Source: a virus. Taken from it: DNA of 49,495 bases. Every line of letters starts with the position of its first letter. Positions within the stretch are counted from its first letter, which is position 1. The translations under genes and the position numbers were made by a program. The notes below the pieces were generated by a model. The model saw only the letters and a program-made list of their open reading frames with translations. It was not told the DNA's origin and made no database searches. The stretch is taken from the IMG/VR virus record IMGVR_UViG_3300030838_000014, positions 1-49,495 of that record; one strand, given 5' to 3'. Positions 15,711 to 24,138 of the stretch are shown piece after piece.

Positions 15711-15739
15711 TTGACTTAATTAGTAGATAATGTTAAACT
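15711..15739 (+). promoter_or_regulatory. Promoter of the structured RNA and vWA gene
   Basis: TTGACT 15711-15716, 17-base spacer, TAAACT 15734-15739 followed by AAGAAAG; AT box AAAATATATAAAAT at 15693-15706. Transcription would start near 15746 and run through the RNA at 15784-15928. Confidence 0.85.
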
Positions 15740-15783
15740 AAGAAAGTAGTAACAAGTAAGTAAAGAATACATATAAAAAACAG

Positions 15784-15928
15784 TTTGCTTAAAAGAGTAG
15801 AAATACTCTAACGAATTTCATGGAGTTTATCGCCTCCAATAATGGCTAGATATTAATGACTGGTACTTATTAATATCGGAGGGTGTAAGAGTTAAGATGG
15901 CTAAACTTAACCTACTCTTTTAAGCAAA
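15784..15928 (+). ncRNA. Structured RNA closed by a 17-bp helix
   Basis: TTTGCTTAAAAGAGTAG at 15784-15800 pairs without mismatch with 15912-15928. Inside are GTTAAG 15891-15896 / CTTAAC 15906-15911, stacked on the closing helix with loop ATGGCTAAA; GATATTAAT 15849-15857 / ATTAATATC 15869-15877; and CCTCC 15833-15837 / GGAGG 15878-15882, the last two separated by an 11-base bulge containing a second ATGGCTA. GAGTA-gaaa-TACTC (15796-15808) is an alternative hairpin. There is no ORF. Terminal pairing of both ends is typical of Y RNAs, but no tRNA-like module is evident. Not a tRNA or any riboswitch class that I recognise. Confidence 0.7.
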
Positions 15929-15977
15929 TTTAAAAAGCTTAAATAATAAAATATATATAATAAAGGAGAAATGAAAG

Positions 15978-16652
15978 ATGAATATGAACAAAATTGAGGG
16001 AACTGCATTTATTAGTTATGACATGAGTGGGAGCATAGACAATGAAAAGCAAGCTTATTACAAAAAGGTTTACGATTATTACAATAATCTATATAAAAAT
16101 GTAAAAGTTATAAAACACACAACTGTAGGTAAATTTTCAGACATTGATGACATACTAAATAATTCAGAATCAGGTGGTACATATATTTCATCGGGGCTTA
16201 AATTAGCAGTTGGAGAAGTTTTAGCAAGATGTAATTCATTAGATAAAGTTATATTATGTGGAGATGGAGATAACTGGAGTGAAGATAATGACAGAGTATT
16301 AAATTTAATAGGAATTTTAAATGACTATTGCAAAATAGATTATCTTGAGTTTTTACCTTGTACATATTCAACTACAATGTATGACAAATTAAGAAAAATA
16401 TACACAGTAGCAGAGAGTGATAATATTAAACTATATAAGATAACAGATAAGGAACAAGATATATTCGGAAAGAAATTAGCACCTAGAAAAGAGTCTTTCA
16501 ATATAGCTATTCATATAGATGGAAATAAAACTATTGCTAAAACTATGGATGGAAAAGTGGGAATAGCTACATGTAACCCAAATGATGAATATAATAGAGA
16601 AGAAGGAATTAGAGTTGCAGTTAGTAGATTGTTAGAAATTAAAACTTTCTAA
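15978..16652 (+). CDS. vWA protein resembling the C-terminus of YeaH/YhbH (DUF444)
   Basis: The 224-residue product has MIDAS elements DMSGS (15-19) and the Thr of SGGTYISSGLKLA (T68), plus GDGDNWSEDN at 95-104. From memory of the YeaH/YhbH family, the order of His-Thr (KHTTVGKF), SGGTxxSS, DGDNW and a late YLEF strand matches its C-terminal half, while the N-terminal half is absent. YeaH/YhbH normally accompany PrkA kinase and SpoVR, not seen here. vWA domains bind a metal and a protein ligand. The start ATG 15978 is 8 bases from AAAGGAG; ATG 15971 is out of frame. It is transcribed behind the structured RNA. No TROVE domain. Confidence 0.82.
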   Translation: MNMNKIEGTAFISYDMSGSIDNEKQAYYKKVYDYYNNLYKNVKVIKHTTVGKFSDIDDILNNSESGGTYISSGLKLAVGEVLARCNSLDKVILCGDGDNWSEDNDRVLNLIGILNDYCKIDYLEFLPCTYSTTMYDKLRKIYTVAESDNIKLYKITDKEQDIFGKKLAPRKESFNIAIHIDGNKTIAKTMDGKVGIATCNPNDEYNREEGIRVAVSRLLEIKTF

Positions 16653-16658
16653 AACAAT

Positions 16659-16907
16659 AATTCACTCTATAATCGCTTTAAATCATTAAAAACTGAAAAT
16701 ATTAGAAATTACAACTTAAAATGAATTATAGAGGAAATTAGAAAAAATGGACAAGATTTAAGAAATTCTAAAAACAAGAATGGCTTAAACAGGGCGTTTC
16801 AAAATTGAAAAAGCAGTTAAAAGAATAATTTTATAAGGACTTAATAAAATATAGAATATCAAAATTAGTTTAAATTGCATTAAGTTTAACTCGAGAAGTT
16901 AAAATGC
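16659..16907 (+). ncRNA. Structured noncoding stretch before the SSB-like gene
   Basis: The 326-base gap 16653-16978 has no ORF longer than a few codons but three clear helices: CTCTATAAT 16665-16673 with ATTATAGAG 16725-16733, extended by AATT/AATT; TTTAAG-aa-ATTCT 16757-16769 with AGAAT-gg-CTTAAA 16777-16789; and GCAT ... TTTAACT 16877-16891 with AGTTAAA-ATGC 16897-16907. No promoter was identified in the gap. It may be part of the vWA transcript's 3' region or of the SSB leader. Confidence 0.4.
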
Positions 16908-16947
16908 GTAAATAATAAATTATATAAAAACAAACAAATTATAAGGG

Positions 16948-16962
16948 TGACGTCCAACGTCA
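16948..16962 (+). promoter_or_regulatory. Hairpin touching the SSB ribosome site
   Basis: TGACGT 16948-16953 and ACGTCA 16957-16962 form a perfect 6-bp stem with loop CCA, one base before AAGGAG (16964-16969). It could be an operator for translational control of the downstream gene. An AT box variant lies upstream at about 16914-16927. Confidence 0.45.
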
Positions 16963-16978
16963 GAAGGAGAGAAATATT

Positions 16979-17938
16979 ATGGCTAACGAATTAAGACAAG
17001 GTAAAAACGCATTAACAATTGTAGGAGCAATCAAAGAACACAAACTATCTAAGTTTGAAGGTAAGGACAAAGAAGGAAAGAGTCAAACATCAATAAATGG
17101 ATCTTTTGTAGTTAAAGCAGGAGAATTTAAGGAAGTAGAAGTTAATGTATTTGTGGCTGAAAAAACTAGTAAGGGGAAAAACAATAAAACCTTTGATGTT
17201 CTAAAATCAATTTTAGATGAAACCAATAAGACAATGGCAAATGCAAAAGAGGATGAAGTGGTTACAAAAGTTAGAATTCAAGGAAGTGGTGACTTTACAC
17301 CTCAATTTAAAGAAGATACTTATAAGAAAAAAGAGGGAGATGAAGTAGCAACAACAAATAAAATAGATTTAGGTTACGGCAATGTAACAATTGACAATTC
17401 AATAACTGAAGATAAATACAAGGCAGAATTTGATGTAGAGATATATGTTACAACAGTTGAAGAAGAGTTAGACAAAGATGAAAATGAAACTGGTAGAGTT
17501 AAAGTAAAAGGTTGGTTGCCTGTTTATGGTGGAAAAGTAATCCCTATAAGTATGGTAGCTGGAATGACTACAGACGATGATGGAGAAGAAATTAACATTG
17601 CAGAGGGTATATTAGACTCTGTAGAAGAAGGTGGTACATTCAATGCTTGGGGAGATATTAATTTTGAAAAAATAGTAGAAGAAATTAAAAAGGGTGGAAG
17701 TATTGGTAAAGCTAAAGTAGAAACAAAGAATACATATATAAATGAACTTGTTATTACTGGTGGAGATGTAGTAGAAGATGAAGAAAAAGAATTTGAGGAA
17801 GAATTAATTAAACAAGCTAAGTTGGAAAGAGATAAAGTAATAGAAGAAAAAAAGAATGAAGCACCAAAAGAAGATAAAAAAAGCAAAGGTATAGGAAAAG
17901 GTGGAGACAAAGCTAAAAGAGAACGTCCTAAGTTTTAA
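16979..17938 (+). CDS. Putative phage single-stranded DNA-binding protein
   Basis: The 319-residue product has a predicted beta-rich body (NALTIVGAIKEHKLSKF, DEVVTKVRIQGSGDF, AEFDVEIYVTTVEEE, GWLPVYGGKVIPISM) and a long, very acidic then lysine-rich tail from about 270. Acidic tails recruit partners in SSB proteins, though classical SSBs end in an acidic tip; this one ends basic (KRERPKF). Assignment rests on position, as first gene of the recombination/replication block directly before the Sak4-like ATPase, and on fold impression. Alternative: another OB-fold recombination cofactor. Confidence 0.55.
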   Translation: MANELRQGKNALTIVGAIKEHKLSKFEGKDKEGKSQTSINGSFVVKAGEFKEVEVNVFVAEKTSKGKNNKTFDVLKSILDETNKTMANAKEDEVVTKVRIQGSGDFTPQFKEDTYKKKEGDEVATTNKIDLGYGNVTIDNSITEDKYKAEFDVEIYVTTVEEELDKDENETGRVKVKGWLPVYGGKVIPISMVAGMTTDDDGEEINIAEGILDSVEEGGTFNAWGDINFEKIVEEIKKGGSIGKAKVETKNTYINELVITGGDVVEDEEKEFEEELIKQAKLERDKVIEEKKNEAPKEDKKSKGIGKGGDKAKRERPKF

Positions 17939-17947
17939 GCTAGATAC

Positions 17948-17965
17948 GAGGGTATTTTTACCCTC
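17948..17965 (+). other. Intergenic hairpin between SSB-like and Sak4-like genes
   Basis: GAGGGTA 17948-17954 and TACCCTC 17959-17965 form a 7-bp stem with a TTTT loop. AATAAAT follows, with no U-run, so attenuation or mRNA processing is more likely than termination. Confidence 0.45.
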
Positions 17966-18019
17966 AATAAATCAAATTAACAAAATAAAAATAAATTATG
18001 AAATGGAGAGATAAATATT

Positions 18020-19042
18020 ATGGCATTAGATAAAGAAATTGCAGAATTATTTCAAAAAGAATTCAGAGGAGATGCTAAAATTTCAAGGGTATCAGAAGAT
18101 TTAAGAGGAAAAGCAATAGTAATATATGGAGGAAATAACTTAGGTAAAAGTTTACAGGCTTCAAGATTACCTAACCCAATATTTATGCCTTGTGAAAAAG
18201 GTCTTAACGCTATTAACGGAGCTTTAGTATTAAAGACTACTTCTTGGTCAGATTTAAAAAAGAATGGTAAAAAGTTATCAAATAAAAAATTTACCAATGT
18301 GTTAAATGGTGGAGCACAAATAACATTGATTATAGATGGGTTTGAAAATATAGGAAAATATTGCAAAGCATATCTATGCTCTAAGTATGATGTTCCTACA
18401 ATAAGTAAAGCCAATGATGGGTATGGAGCATGGGAAGAATACGAAAATCTTGTATGGGGTTTTGTAGATAATCTTTTAGGATTGGGATATACAGTAGTCT
18501 TTATAGGGCATGAAAAGTTTGATAAAAAGAAAGATAAATTTGTAATAAATGGAGATGAACGTAACATCAAACCAATTAGAGATAATGCAGATATAGTATG
18601 CTATCTTGAATCTAATGGGTTGACAGATGATGGAGTTCCAATACATTCAAGTGCTAATCTTGCCGAAAGTAAAGATTTTTTTGCTAGAACAAGATTTAGT
18701 TACATGGATACATATATAGAAGATTTTACAGCAGAAAATTTAGAATCAACTATTGTAGAAGGTATTAAGGCACAGAACAAAGCAGAAGGATATGATTCAG
18801 TTACTTTTCAAGAACAACAAGAAATTTATGAGGAAGAAGAGATAACATTTGAAGAAGCAATAGAGCAAATAAAAGAATTATATACGGAGTTTTCAAAGAC
18901 AGAAACGTTAGAAGATGTATATATGGATATAGTTGCAGAGCATTTAGGAGAAAGTGCAGTAAGCGAAGCCACTCCTAAGCAATTAGAAGCGTTAGTGTGT
19001 ATAAGAGATGATTTACAAGAAAAATTAGACGAAATGGAATAA
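18020..19042 (+). CDS. Sak4-like RecA-fold ATPase
   Basis: The 340-residue product has a Walker A at 37-44 (GGNNLGKS, after KAIVIY), a Walker B-like strand ITLIIDGFENI and YTVVFIGHEKFD, a sensor-type strand as in phage AAA_24/Sak4 proteins. Sak4 proteins act with SSB in single-strand annealing during phage recombination. The C-terminal 90 residues are acidic and variable. It lies between the SSB-like gene and a terminator. Start ATG 18020 follows GGAGAG. Confidence 0.75.
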   Translation: MALDKEIAELFQKEFRGDAKISRVSEDLRGKAIVIYGGNNLGKSLQASRLPNPIFMPCEKGLNAINGALVLKTTSWSDLKKNGKKLSNKKFTNVLNGGAQITLIIDGFENIGKYCKAYLCSKYDVPTISKANDGYGAWEEYENLVWGFVDNLLGLGYTVVFIGHEKFDKKKDKFVINGDERNIKPIRDNADIVCYLESNGLTDDGVPIHSSANLAESKDFFARTRFSYMDTYIEDFTAENLESTIVEGIKAQNKAEGYDSVTFQEQQEIYEEEEITFEEAIEQIKELYTEFSKTETLEDVYMDIVAEHLGESAVSEATPKQLEALVCIRDDLQEKLDEME

Positions 19043-19045
19043 TAG

Positions 19046-19076
19046 AATACGGGGTAGGAGACTATCCCGTATTTTT
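19046..19076 (+). terminator. Intrinsic terminator after the Sak4-like gene
   Basis: AATACGGGGTAG 19046-19057 pairs with CTATCCCGTATT 19062-19073 (12 bp, one G-U) around a GAGA tetraloop, then TTT. It is the strongest terminator seen in the window. Confidence 0.75.
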
Positions 19077-19094
19077 ATAAAAAGAGGTGAATTT

Positions 19095-19601
19095 ATGGCA
19101 AAAGCAACTTCAGGAAAATGTAATATGTGTGGTAGTAAATTTTTAATAGAAGAATTGATAATAAGGAGTGGTAAAAAGTATTGTAGTGAATGTATTGAGA
19201 TAAAAGACCAAGAAAATGAAGATTGGAGTACATTATATGAATACATAAAGGATATCTATAATTTTTCAACAGTACCGATTTTATTTATTACTCAACTTAA
19301 TAAATTTAGAAAAGATGAGAAAAATCCATTGACAAGTATAGGTATGTACTATACTTTGAAATATTATTATGAAATATTAGAGAATGAAATATTAGACGAT
19401 AAAGGTGTTGGAATAATACCATATTACTATGACCAAGCAAGTAAATACTATTCAAAAGTATTTGATTTGGAAGAAAAAGCAGAGTCATTTATATTTAAAG
19501 ATAAAAAACAAATTATAAAAACAAAGAGATATAATACATATAATAAAACTAAAAAACAGATTTCATTAAACGTATGGAGGACTGACAATGAAGAATATTA
19601 G
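19095..19601 (+). CDS. Zinc-finger protein, replication block
   Basis: The 168-residue product starts with a four-Cys zinc ribbon (CNMCGSKF and YCSECIEI, residues about 9-35) and continues as a helical region with many Tyr (IGMYYTLKYYYEIL). It overlaps the helicase gene by 14 bases, so the two are coupled. A helicase-loading or adaptor role is possible from position only. Start ATG 19095 follows AAAGAGGTG. Confidence 0.65.
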   Translation: MAKATSGKCNMCGSKFLIEELIIRSGKKYCSECIEIKDQENEDWSTLYEYIKDIYNFSTVPILFITQLNKFRKDEKNPLTSIGMYYTLKYYYEILENEILDDKGVGIIPYYYDQASKYYSKVFDLEEKAESFIFKDKKQIIKTKRYNTYNKTKKQISLNVWRTDNEEY

Positions 19602-21150
19602 CAAAAAACAAATTATGAAATATTATAACCCTCAAGCAAGTTGTCAAGTATTGGGTTGTTTAATGAATAATCCTTCTATGATAAAAAGAAGAGAATATAA
19701 TCTAAATCTTGAGGATTTTATAGGAGATAAGCATATATTATTATTCACTTGCATTTATAACTTAGTGCAACAGGGATTAAAAGAGATTGCTATAGGAGAT
19801 ATAGAAACATATTTATCTACAAATGATTTAAAAGGTCACGATTTATTTTTCAACAATGAACAAAATTTTGAATGGCTGAATATGGTGTACGAAGATGCTA
19901 ACTTGGGAAATTTTGAATATTACTATGGACTAGTTAGAAAAATGGCTCTATTAAGAGGATATCTAGAAGAAGGATTTGATATAAGAGATATCTTAGATAT
20001 TGATGAAATAGACCATATAATTATAAAAGAACAGAATGAAAATTTAGACAATAAAACAATAGATGATATAAAAAGACATTTTGATAAAAAAGCTATGAGA
20101 GTAAAGCAAAGATTCGATGATAGAGATGAAACCAATAAACGCAAATCTGGGGAAGGAGGAAAAGAATTAAGGAAATTGTTAAAAGAAAGTCCTAACTATG
20201 GTTTTAACTTAGAAAGTACATACTTAAATACTATTACAAGAGGAGCTTTACCAAAAAAATTCATATTAGAAACAAGAGATAGTGGTCTTGGAAAAACAAG
20301 AGTAGCTATAGAAAGGCTTATAGGTATATGTTCTCCTTATTTATGGGATTTTAAAACAAATAAATACATAAAAAATCCAAATGGTCAAAATAATTCAGGG
20401 TTATATATAGGTACAGAAATGGAATTATATGAAGAATTAGAACCTATGATATGGGCTTTTATAAGTGGTGTAGAAGAGAATAAAATAAGAGATGATGAAT
20501 TAACTGAGGAAGAAGAAACAAGAGTTGATATGGCAGTAGAATATTCTGACCAAATGCAGTTGTTTTTAGAGGATGAAGAAAATTATGATCTGTCTTATTT
20601 ATGGTCTACTACAGAACAATATAAAGAAGACTATAACATTTCTGTATTATGTATAGATTATCTAGAATTAACCGCCAGTCTGATTGGAGAGTATTCACAA
20701 TTAACTAGAGGAATGTCAGTAAGAGAAGACCAAGTATTGTTAAATTTATCAGCGAATATAAAAAATATGAGTAAGAAATTTGATTTAACAATTTTTGGAT
20801 ATACACAAACTACAGATGAAGCAAGAAGAGATGGAGTTAGAGACCAAAGGGCAGTAAAAGGTGCTAGATCATTGCCTAATAAATGCGACGTCGGCATTAC
20901 AGTGTTTGAACCAACAAATAAAGAATTGGAAATGATAGAACCATTAATTAAAAAATGTAAGGGAATAAATAATACAATAACACCAAATGCTTGTTATACA
21001 ATTTATAAAAATAGAGGAAATGTGCATAAAAATATAAAAATTTGGGGGTATAACAATTTAGGAAACGGAAGATTTATAGACCTATTCTGTACTGATAAAA
21101 ATTATAACCCTATGAATATACAAGAGACTTTTATTGAATTAGAGGGATAA
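19588..21150 (+). CDS. DnaB-like replicative helicase
   Basis: The 520-residue product has a helical N-terminal domain as in DnaB (QASCQVLGCLMNNPSM) and a RecA-type motor: Walker A RDSGLGKT near 230-237, Walker B-like SVLCIDYLEL, and FDLTIFGYTQT with the downstream GARSLPNKCDVG. DnaB forms a hexamer that unwinds DNA 5'-3' at the fork and works with primase, which is the next gene, 3 bases away. The segment between Walker A and B is longer than in bacterial DnaB and contains an acidic stretch. Start ATG 19588 is inside the preceding gene, after ATGGAGG. Confidence 0.85.
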   Translation: MKNISKKQIMKYYNPQASCQVLGCLMNNPSMIKRREYNLNLEDFIGDKHILLFTCIYNLVQQGLKEIAIGDIETYLSTNDLKGHDLFFNNEQNFEWLNMVYEDANLGNFEYYYGLVRKMALLRGYLEEGFDIRDILDIDEIDHIIIKEQNENLDNKTIDDIKRHFDKKAMRVKQRFDDRDETNKRKSGEGGKELRKLLKESPNYGFNLESTYLNTITRGALPKKFILETRDSGLGKTRVAIERLIGICSPYLWDFKTNKYIKNPNGQNNSGLYIGTEMELYEELEPMIWAFISGVEENKIRDDELTEEEETRVDMAVEYSDQMQLFLEDEENYDLSYLWSTTEQYKEDYNISVLCIDYLELTASLIGEYSQLTRGMSVREDQVLLNLSANIKNMSKKFDLTIFGYTQTTDEARRDGVRDQRAVKGARSLPNKCDVGITVFEPTNKELEMIEPLIKKCKGINNTITPNACYTIYKNRGNVHKNIKIWGYNNLGNGRFIDLFCTDKNYNPMNIQETFIELEG

Positions 21151-21153
21151 TAT

Positions 21154-22278
21154 ATGATTGATAGAGAAGAACTCTTACAATTAATTACAGAAGAAGATAT
21201 TATACAGATTATGAATAATTTAGGTAGTGAATACATGAAAGATGAAGGAGACCATATAATTTTTGATGCCATATGTCATGGAAGTAATTCTAAAAAATTA
21301 TGGTATTATAAAAATAGTGGATTACTGCAATGCTATAGTTGTTGTGGGTCTATGAGTTTATATGACTTAATAATGAGTGTATTAAGTGTACCTTTTAAAG
21401 AATCTTTTCAATATGTGGCAAATTTTAAAGGTATAGATGTTCATGGAACTAAACCGAAAGGAATTATAAAAAGAGAGAAAGAGAATACTGATTTAAAATT
21501 TTTAAGACTACATAGAAAAAAGATTGAAAAAAGGAATATAATATTACCTACATATTCAGAAAATATATTAAACGTATTTGATAATTATATGCCTTCAACT
21601 TGGTTTGATGAAGGCATACTCCCCAATATAGCAATGTATTTTGAAATTAAAATATATTTTAATCAAAATAAAGCTATCATTCCCCATAGAGATATCAATG
21701 GTAATTTAGTAGGGATAAGAAGTAGAAATTTTAATCATTGGCAAATAGATAGTGGAATGAAATATATGCCTATAAAAATACAGGGACTAACCTATAAATA
21801 TCCCATGAATTTTAATCTATATGGCTTATATCAAAACAAAGCAAATATAAAAAGATTTAAAAGAGTAATAATATTTGAATCGGAAAAAAGCGTGTTACTT
21901 TATGGAAGTATATATGGACAAGAAAATAATATAGCAGTTGCTACATGTGGGATGACGTTCTCATTATTTCAAAGAGATTTATTAATTTCTCTAGGAGTTA
22001 CGGAAATAATAGTTGCCTATGATATGCAATATGAGTTAGATAAAATAGATAAACAAAATAAGAAGAAGTGGGAAGAATATTGTGGATACTTTAAACGGTT
22101 AATTAAAATAGCAAAAATGACAATGGACTATTGCAATATATCTGCAATTAGTTGTTGGGACGATAGAATAAACTATAAAGATTCTCCCATAGATCAAGGG
22201 AAAGAGATATTTGAAGAATTATATAGGGAAAGATTTTTAATAAGTGATATTAAAGAATTAGAGGAGTTGATTGAATAA
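21154..22278 (+). CDS. DnaG-like DNA primase
   Basis: The 374-residue product has an N-terminal zinc-binding region (CHGSNSKKLWYY then LQCYSCCGS, residues about 42-68) like the CHC2 domain, and a Toprim core with RVIIFESEKSVLL (the conserved Glu), TCGMTFS and IIVAYDMQYE. The last motif is normally DxD; here the second acid is Gln. Primases make RNA primers for the polymerase encoded downstream. It overlaps the RecJ-like gene by one base (TAATG). It is shorter than bacterial DnaG (about 600), as usual in phages. Confidence 0.82.
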   Translation: MIDREELLQLITEEDIIQIMNNLGSEYMKDEGDHIIFDAICHGSNSKKLWYYKNSGLLQCYSCCGSMSLYDLIMSVLSVPFKESFQYVANFKGIDVHGTKPKGIIKREKENTDLKFLRLHRKKIEKRNIILPTYSENILNVFDNYMPSTWFDEGILPNIAMYFEIKIYFNQNKAIIPHRDINGNLVGIRSRNFNHWQIDSGMKYMPIKIQGLTYKYPMNFNLYGLYQNKANIKRFKRVIIFESEKSVLLYGSIYGQENNIAVATCGMTFSLFQRDLLISLGVTEIIVAYDMQYELDKIDKQNKKKWEEYCGYFKRLIKIAKMTMDYCNISAISCWDDRINYKDSPIDQGKEIFEELYRERFLISDIKELEELIE

Positions 22279-24068
22279 TGAAATATAAAGTATTAAATAA
22301 AGGATATTCAATAAATCAAGATGGAGAGTTATTGAATGTTTTATTAAAATCAAGAGGTGTTGACAATCCTGATGAATTTTTAAATTTAAATGAGTCTTGT
22401 ATACATAATGGAATGTTATTTCAAAACATGGATAGAGGACTTAATATGTTAAATTGGCATATAGAAAACAATAGTAAAATACATATAAAAGTGGATGTCG
22501 ATACTGATGGTGTTAGTTCTGGAGCAGAAATAGGTTATTATATACATGATGTTAATGAAGATTTAGAAATAAGCTATTCTATGAATGAGGGGAAGAAACA
22601 TGGAATAATTGTTGATACTATTCCAAAAGATATTCAATTATTGATAGTTCCAGACGCAGGAACAAATGATGTTGAACAATGTAAAATATTATCTGAAAAA
22701 TATGATATAGATATATTAATTTTAGATCATCATCTAATAACAATAAAGAATCCATATGCGATAGTAATTAATAATCAAGATGGTCAGTATCCAAATTCCA
22801 CTTTATCAGGAGCTGGAGTTGTATATAAGTTCTGTAAGGAGTATGATAAACAATATAGTTATGATTATGCGGACGATTATTTAGACTTAGCTTCTGTAGG
22901 AATTTGTGGGGATTCAATGGATTTAAGAAACTATGAAACTAGATACTTAGTTCTTAAAGGATTAAATAAAATAAATAATAAATTATTAAAAGAAATACTA
23001 ATTAAAAATAAAACAATTGAAACATTAGACGATGACGCAAGTATAAATATAAAAACTGTAGAATGGGATATAGCACCTTGTTTCAATGCTACTGTAAGAA
23101 GTGGTAAGCCAGAAGAAAGATTAGATATGATTAAAGCCATTACAGGTCAAAAAGAAGATAGAGAATATAAACCTAGAAAATCAAAAACTAATCCTAATCC
23201 TGAAATTGAAGTACATTCTATTCAAAAAACAATGGCTAGAGTTTTTACGAATGTAAGAAGTAGACAAAATAAATTAGTGGCTAAAAGAATGGAAGACTTA
23301 ATTAAAAGAATACAAGAACAAAATCTAGCAATAAATAAAATAATTATGGTAGACGCTTCAGATATTATAGAAGAAACAACTTTTACAGGCTTGGTTGCCA
23401 ATAAATTAGCTGATTATTATAAGAGACCAGTTTTAGTATTAAAACAAGTAAGAGAAGGTTTATTTGGAGGTAGTGGTAGAAATTTTAACTTGTCTCCTAT
23501 AGAAGATTTAAATGAACTGTTATCAAGTACGAAAATGTTTGAATCTGTTTCGGGACATCCTAATGCGTTTGGAATGAAGATAAAAGAAGAAAATATTAAT
23601 AAAGTTACCAATTTACTCAATGAAGAATTAAAAGATGTTAAAATGGAGGACGTCTATACAGTAGATTACGAAATTCCAGTGGGTAGATTAAAAGAAAAAG
23701 ATATTGTACAAGTTGGTAGTTGGTGTGATATTTGGGGTGGAGATGGTTTGAAAGAACCTTTGTTTGCTATTACTGATATTTCTTTAAGTATAGAGGATAT
23801 AAAATTATTAGGAGATAAACGAAATTTTATTAGAATAGAAAAAACAATTGGTAATAATAAAATAGTCTTTATTAAGAAATATACAAATGAAGATACCTAT
23901 AATAAGATGATAATGAAGACTAAAACAGGAATAAGTAAAAAATCAGTAGGGAAAATCAAAATGGATGTAGTAGGTAAATTTGTGATTAATGAATGGAATG
24001 ACAATAAATATGGTCAAATTGAAATTGTGGATTTTAATGTTTCTAATTTAAAAGAGTTTAGATTTTAA
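22278..24068 (+). CDS. RecJ-like DHH-family nuclease
   Basis: The 596-residue product shows DHH-family motifs: KVDVDTDGVSSG near residue 73 (DxDxDG), PDAGTND, ILDHH (the DHH triad), a later SGAGVVYKF and GICGDSMDL. In the C-terminal half GLFGGSGRNFNLSPI, with SGHPNAFGM further on, fits the DHHA1 GGRxxAFG-like region. RecJ enzymes are Mn/Mg-dependent 5'-3' ssDNA exonucleases. The position between primase and polymerase suggests primer removal or end processing. Translation is coupled to the primase gene. Confidence 0.87.
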   Translation: MKYKVLNKGYSINQDGELLNVLLKSRGVDNPDEFLNLNESCIHNGMLFQNMDRGLNMLNWHIENNSKIHIKVDVDTDGVSSGAEIGYYIHDVNEDLEISYSMNEGKKHGIIVDTIPKDIQLLIVPDAGTNDVEQCKILSEKYDIDILILDHHLITIKNPYAIVINNQDGQYPNSTLSGAGVVYKFCKEYDKQYSYDYADDYLDLASVGICGDSMDLRNYETRYLVLKGLNKINNKLLKEILIKNKTIETLDDDASINIKTVEWDIAPCFNATVRSGKPEERLDMIKAITGQKEDREYKPRKSKTNPNPEIEVHSIQKTMARVFTNVRSRQNKLVAKRMEDLIKRIQEQNLAINKIIMVDASDIIEETTFTGLVANKLADYYKRPVLVLKQVREGLFGGSGRNFNLSPIEDLNELLSSTKMFESVSGHPNAFGMKIKEENINKVTNLLNEELKDVKMEDVYTVDYEIPVGRLKEKDIVQVGSWCDIWGGDGLKEPLFAITDISLSIEDIKLLGDKRNFIRIEKTIGNNKIVFIKKYTNEDTYNKMIMKTKTGISKKSVGKIKMDVVGKFVINEWNDNKYGQIEIVDFNVSNLKEFRF

Positions 24069-24086
24069 CAAAATATATAAAATGAC

Positions 24087-24115
24087 TTGTAATTAAAATC
24101 AATAAGGAATATAAT
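24087..24115 (+). promoter_or_regulatory. Promoter of the polymerase gene
   Basis: TTGTAA 24087-24092, 17-base spacer, perfect TATAAT 24110-24115; AT box ACAAAATATATAAAAT at 24068-24083 immediately after the RecJ-like stop. The start codon of the polymerase gene is only 24 bases from the -10. Confidence 0.75.
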
Positions 24116-24138
24116 GGTTTTAAAGGGGATGATTTTAA

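Noticed and set aside
15784-15928. tRNA or known riboswitch in the structured RNA
   Set aside because: No T-loop, acceptor end or recognisable aptamer core could be found; kept as an unclassified RNA.
15978-16652. A true Ro/TROVE protein
   Set aside because: Only a vWA domain is present; the HEAT-repeat ring of TROVE is missing and motif order fits DUF444 better.
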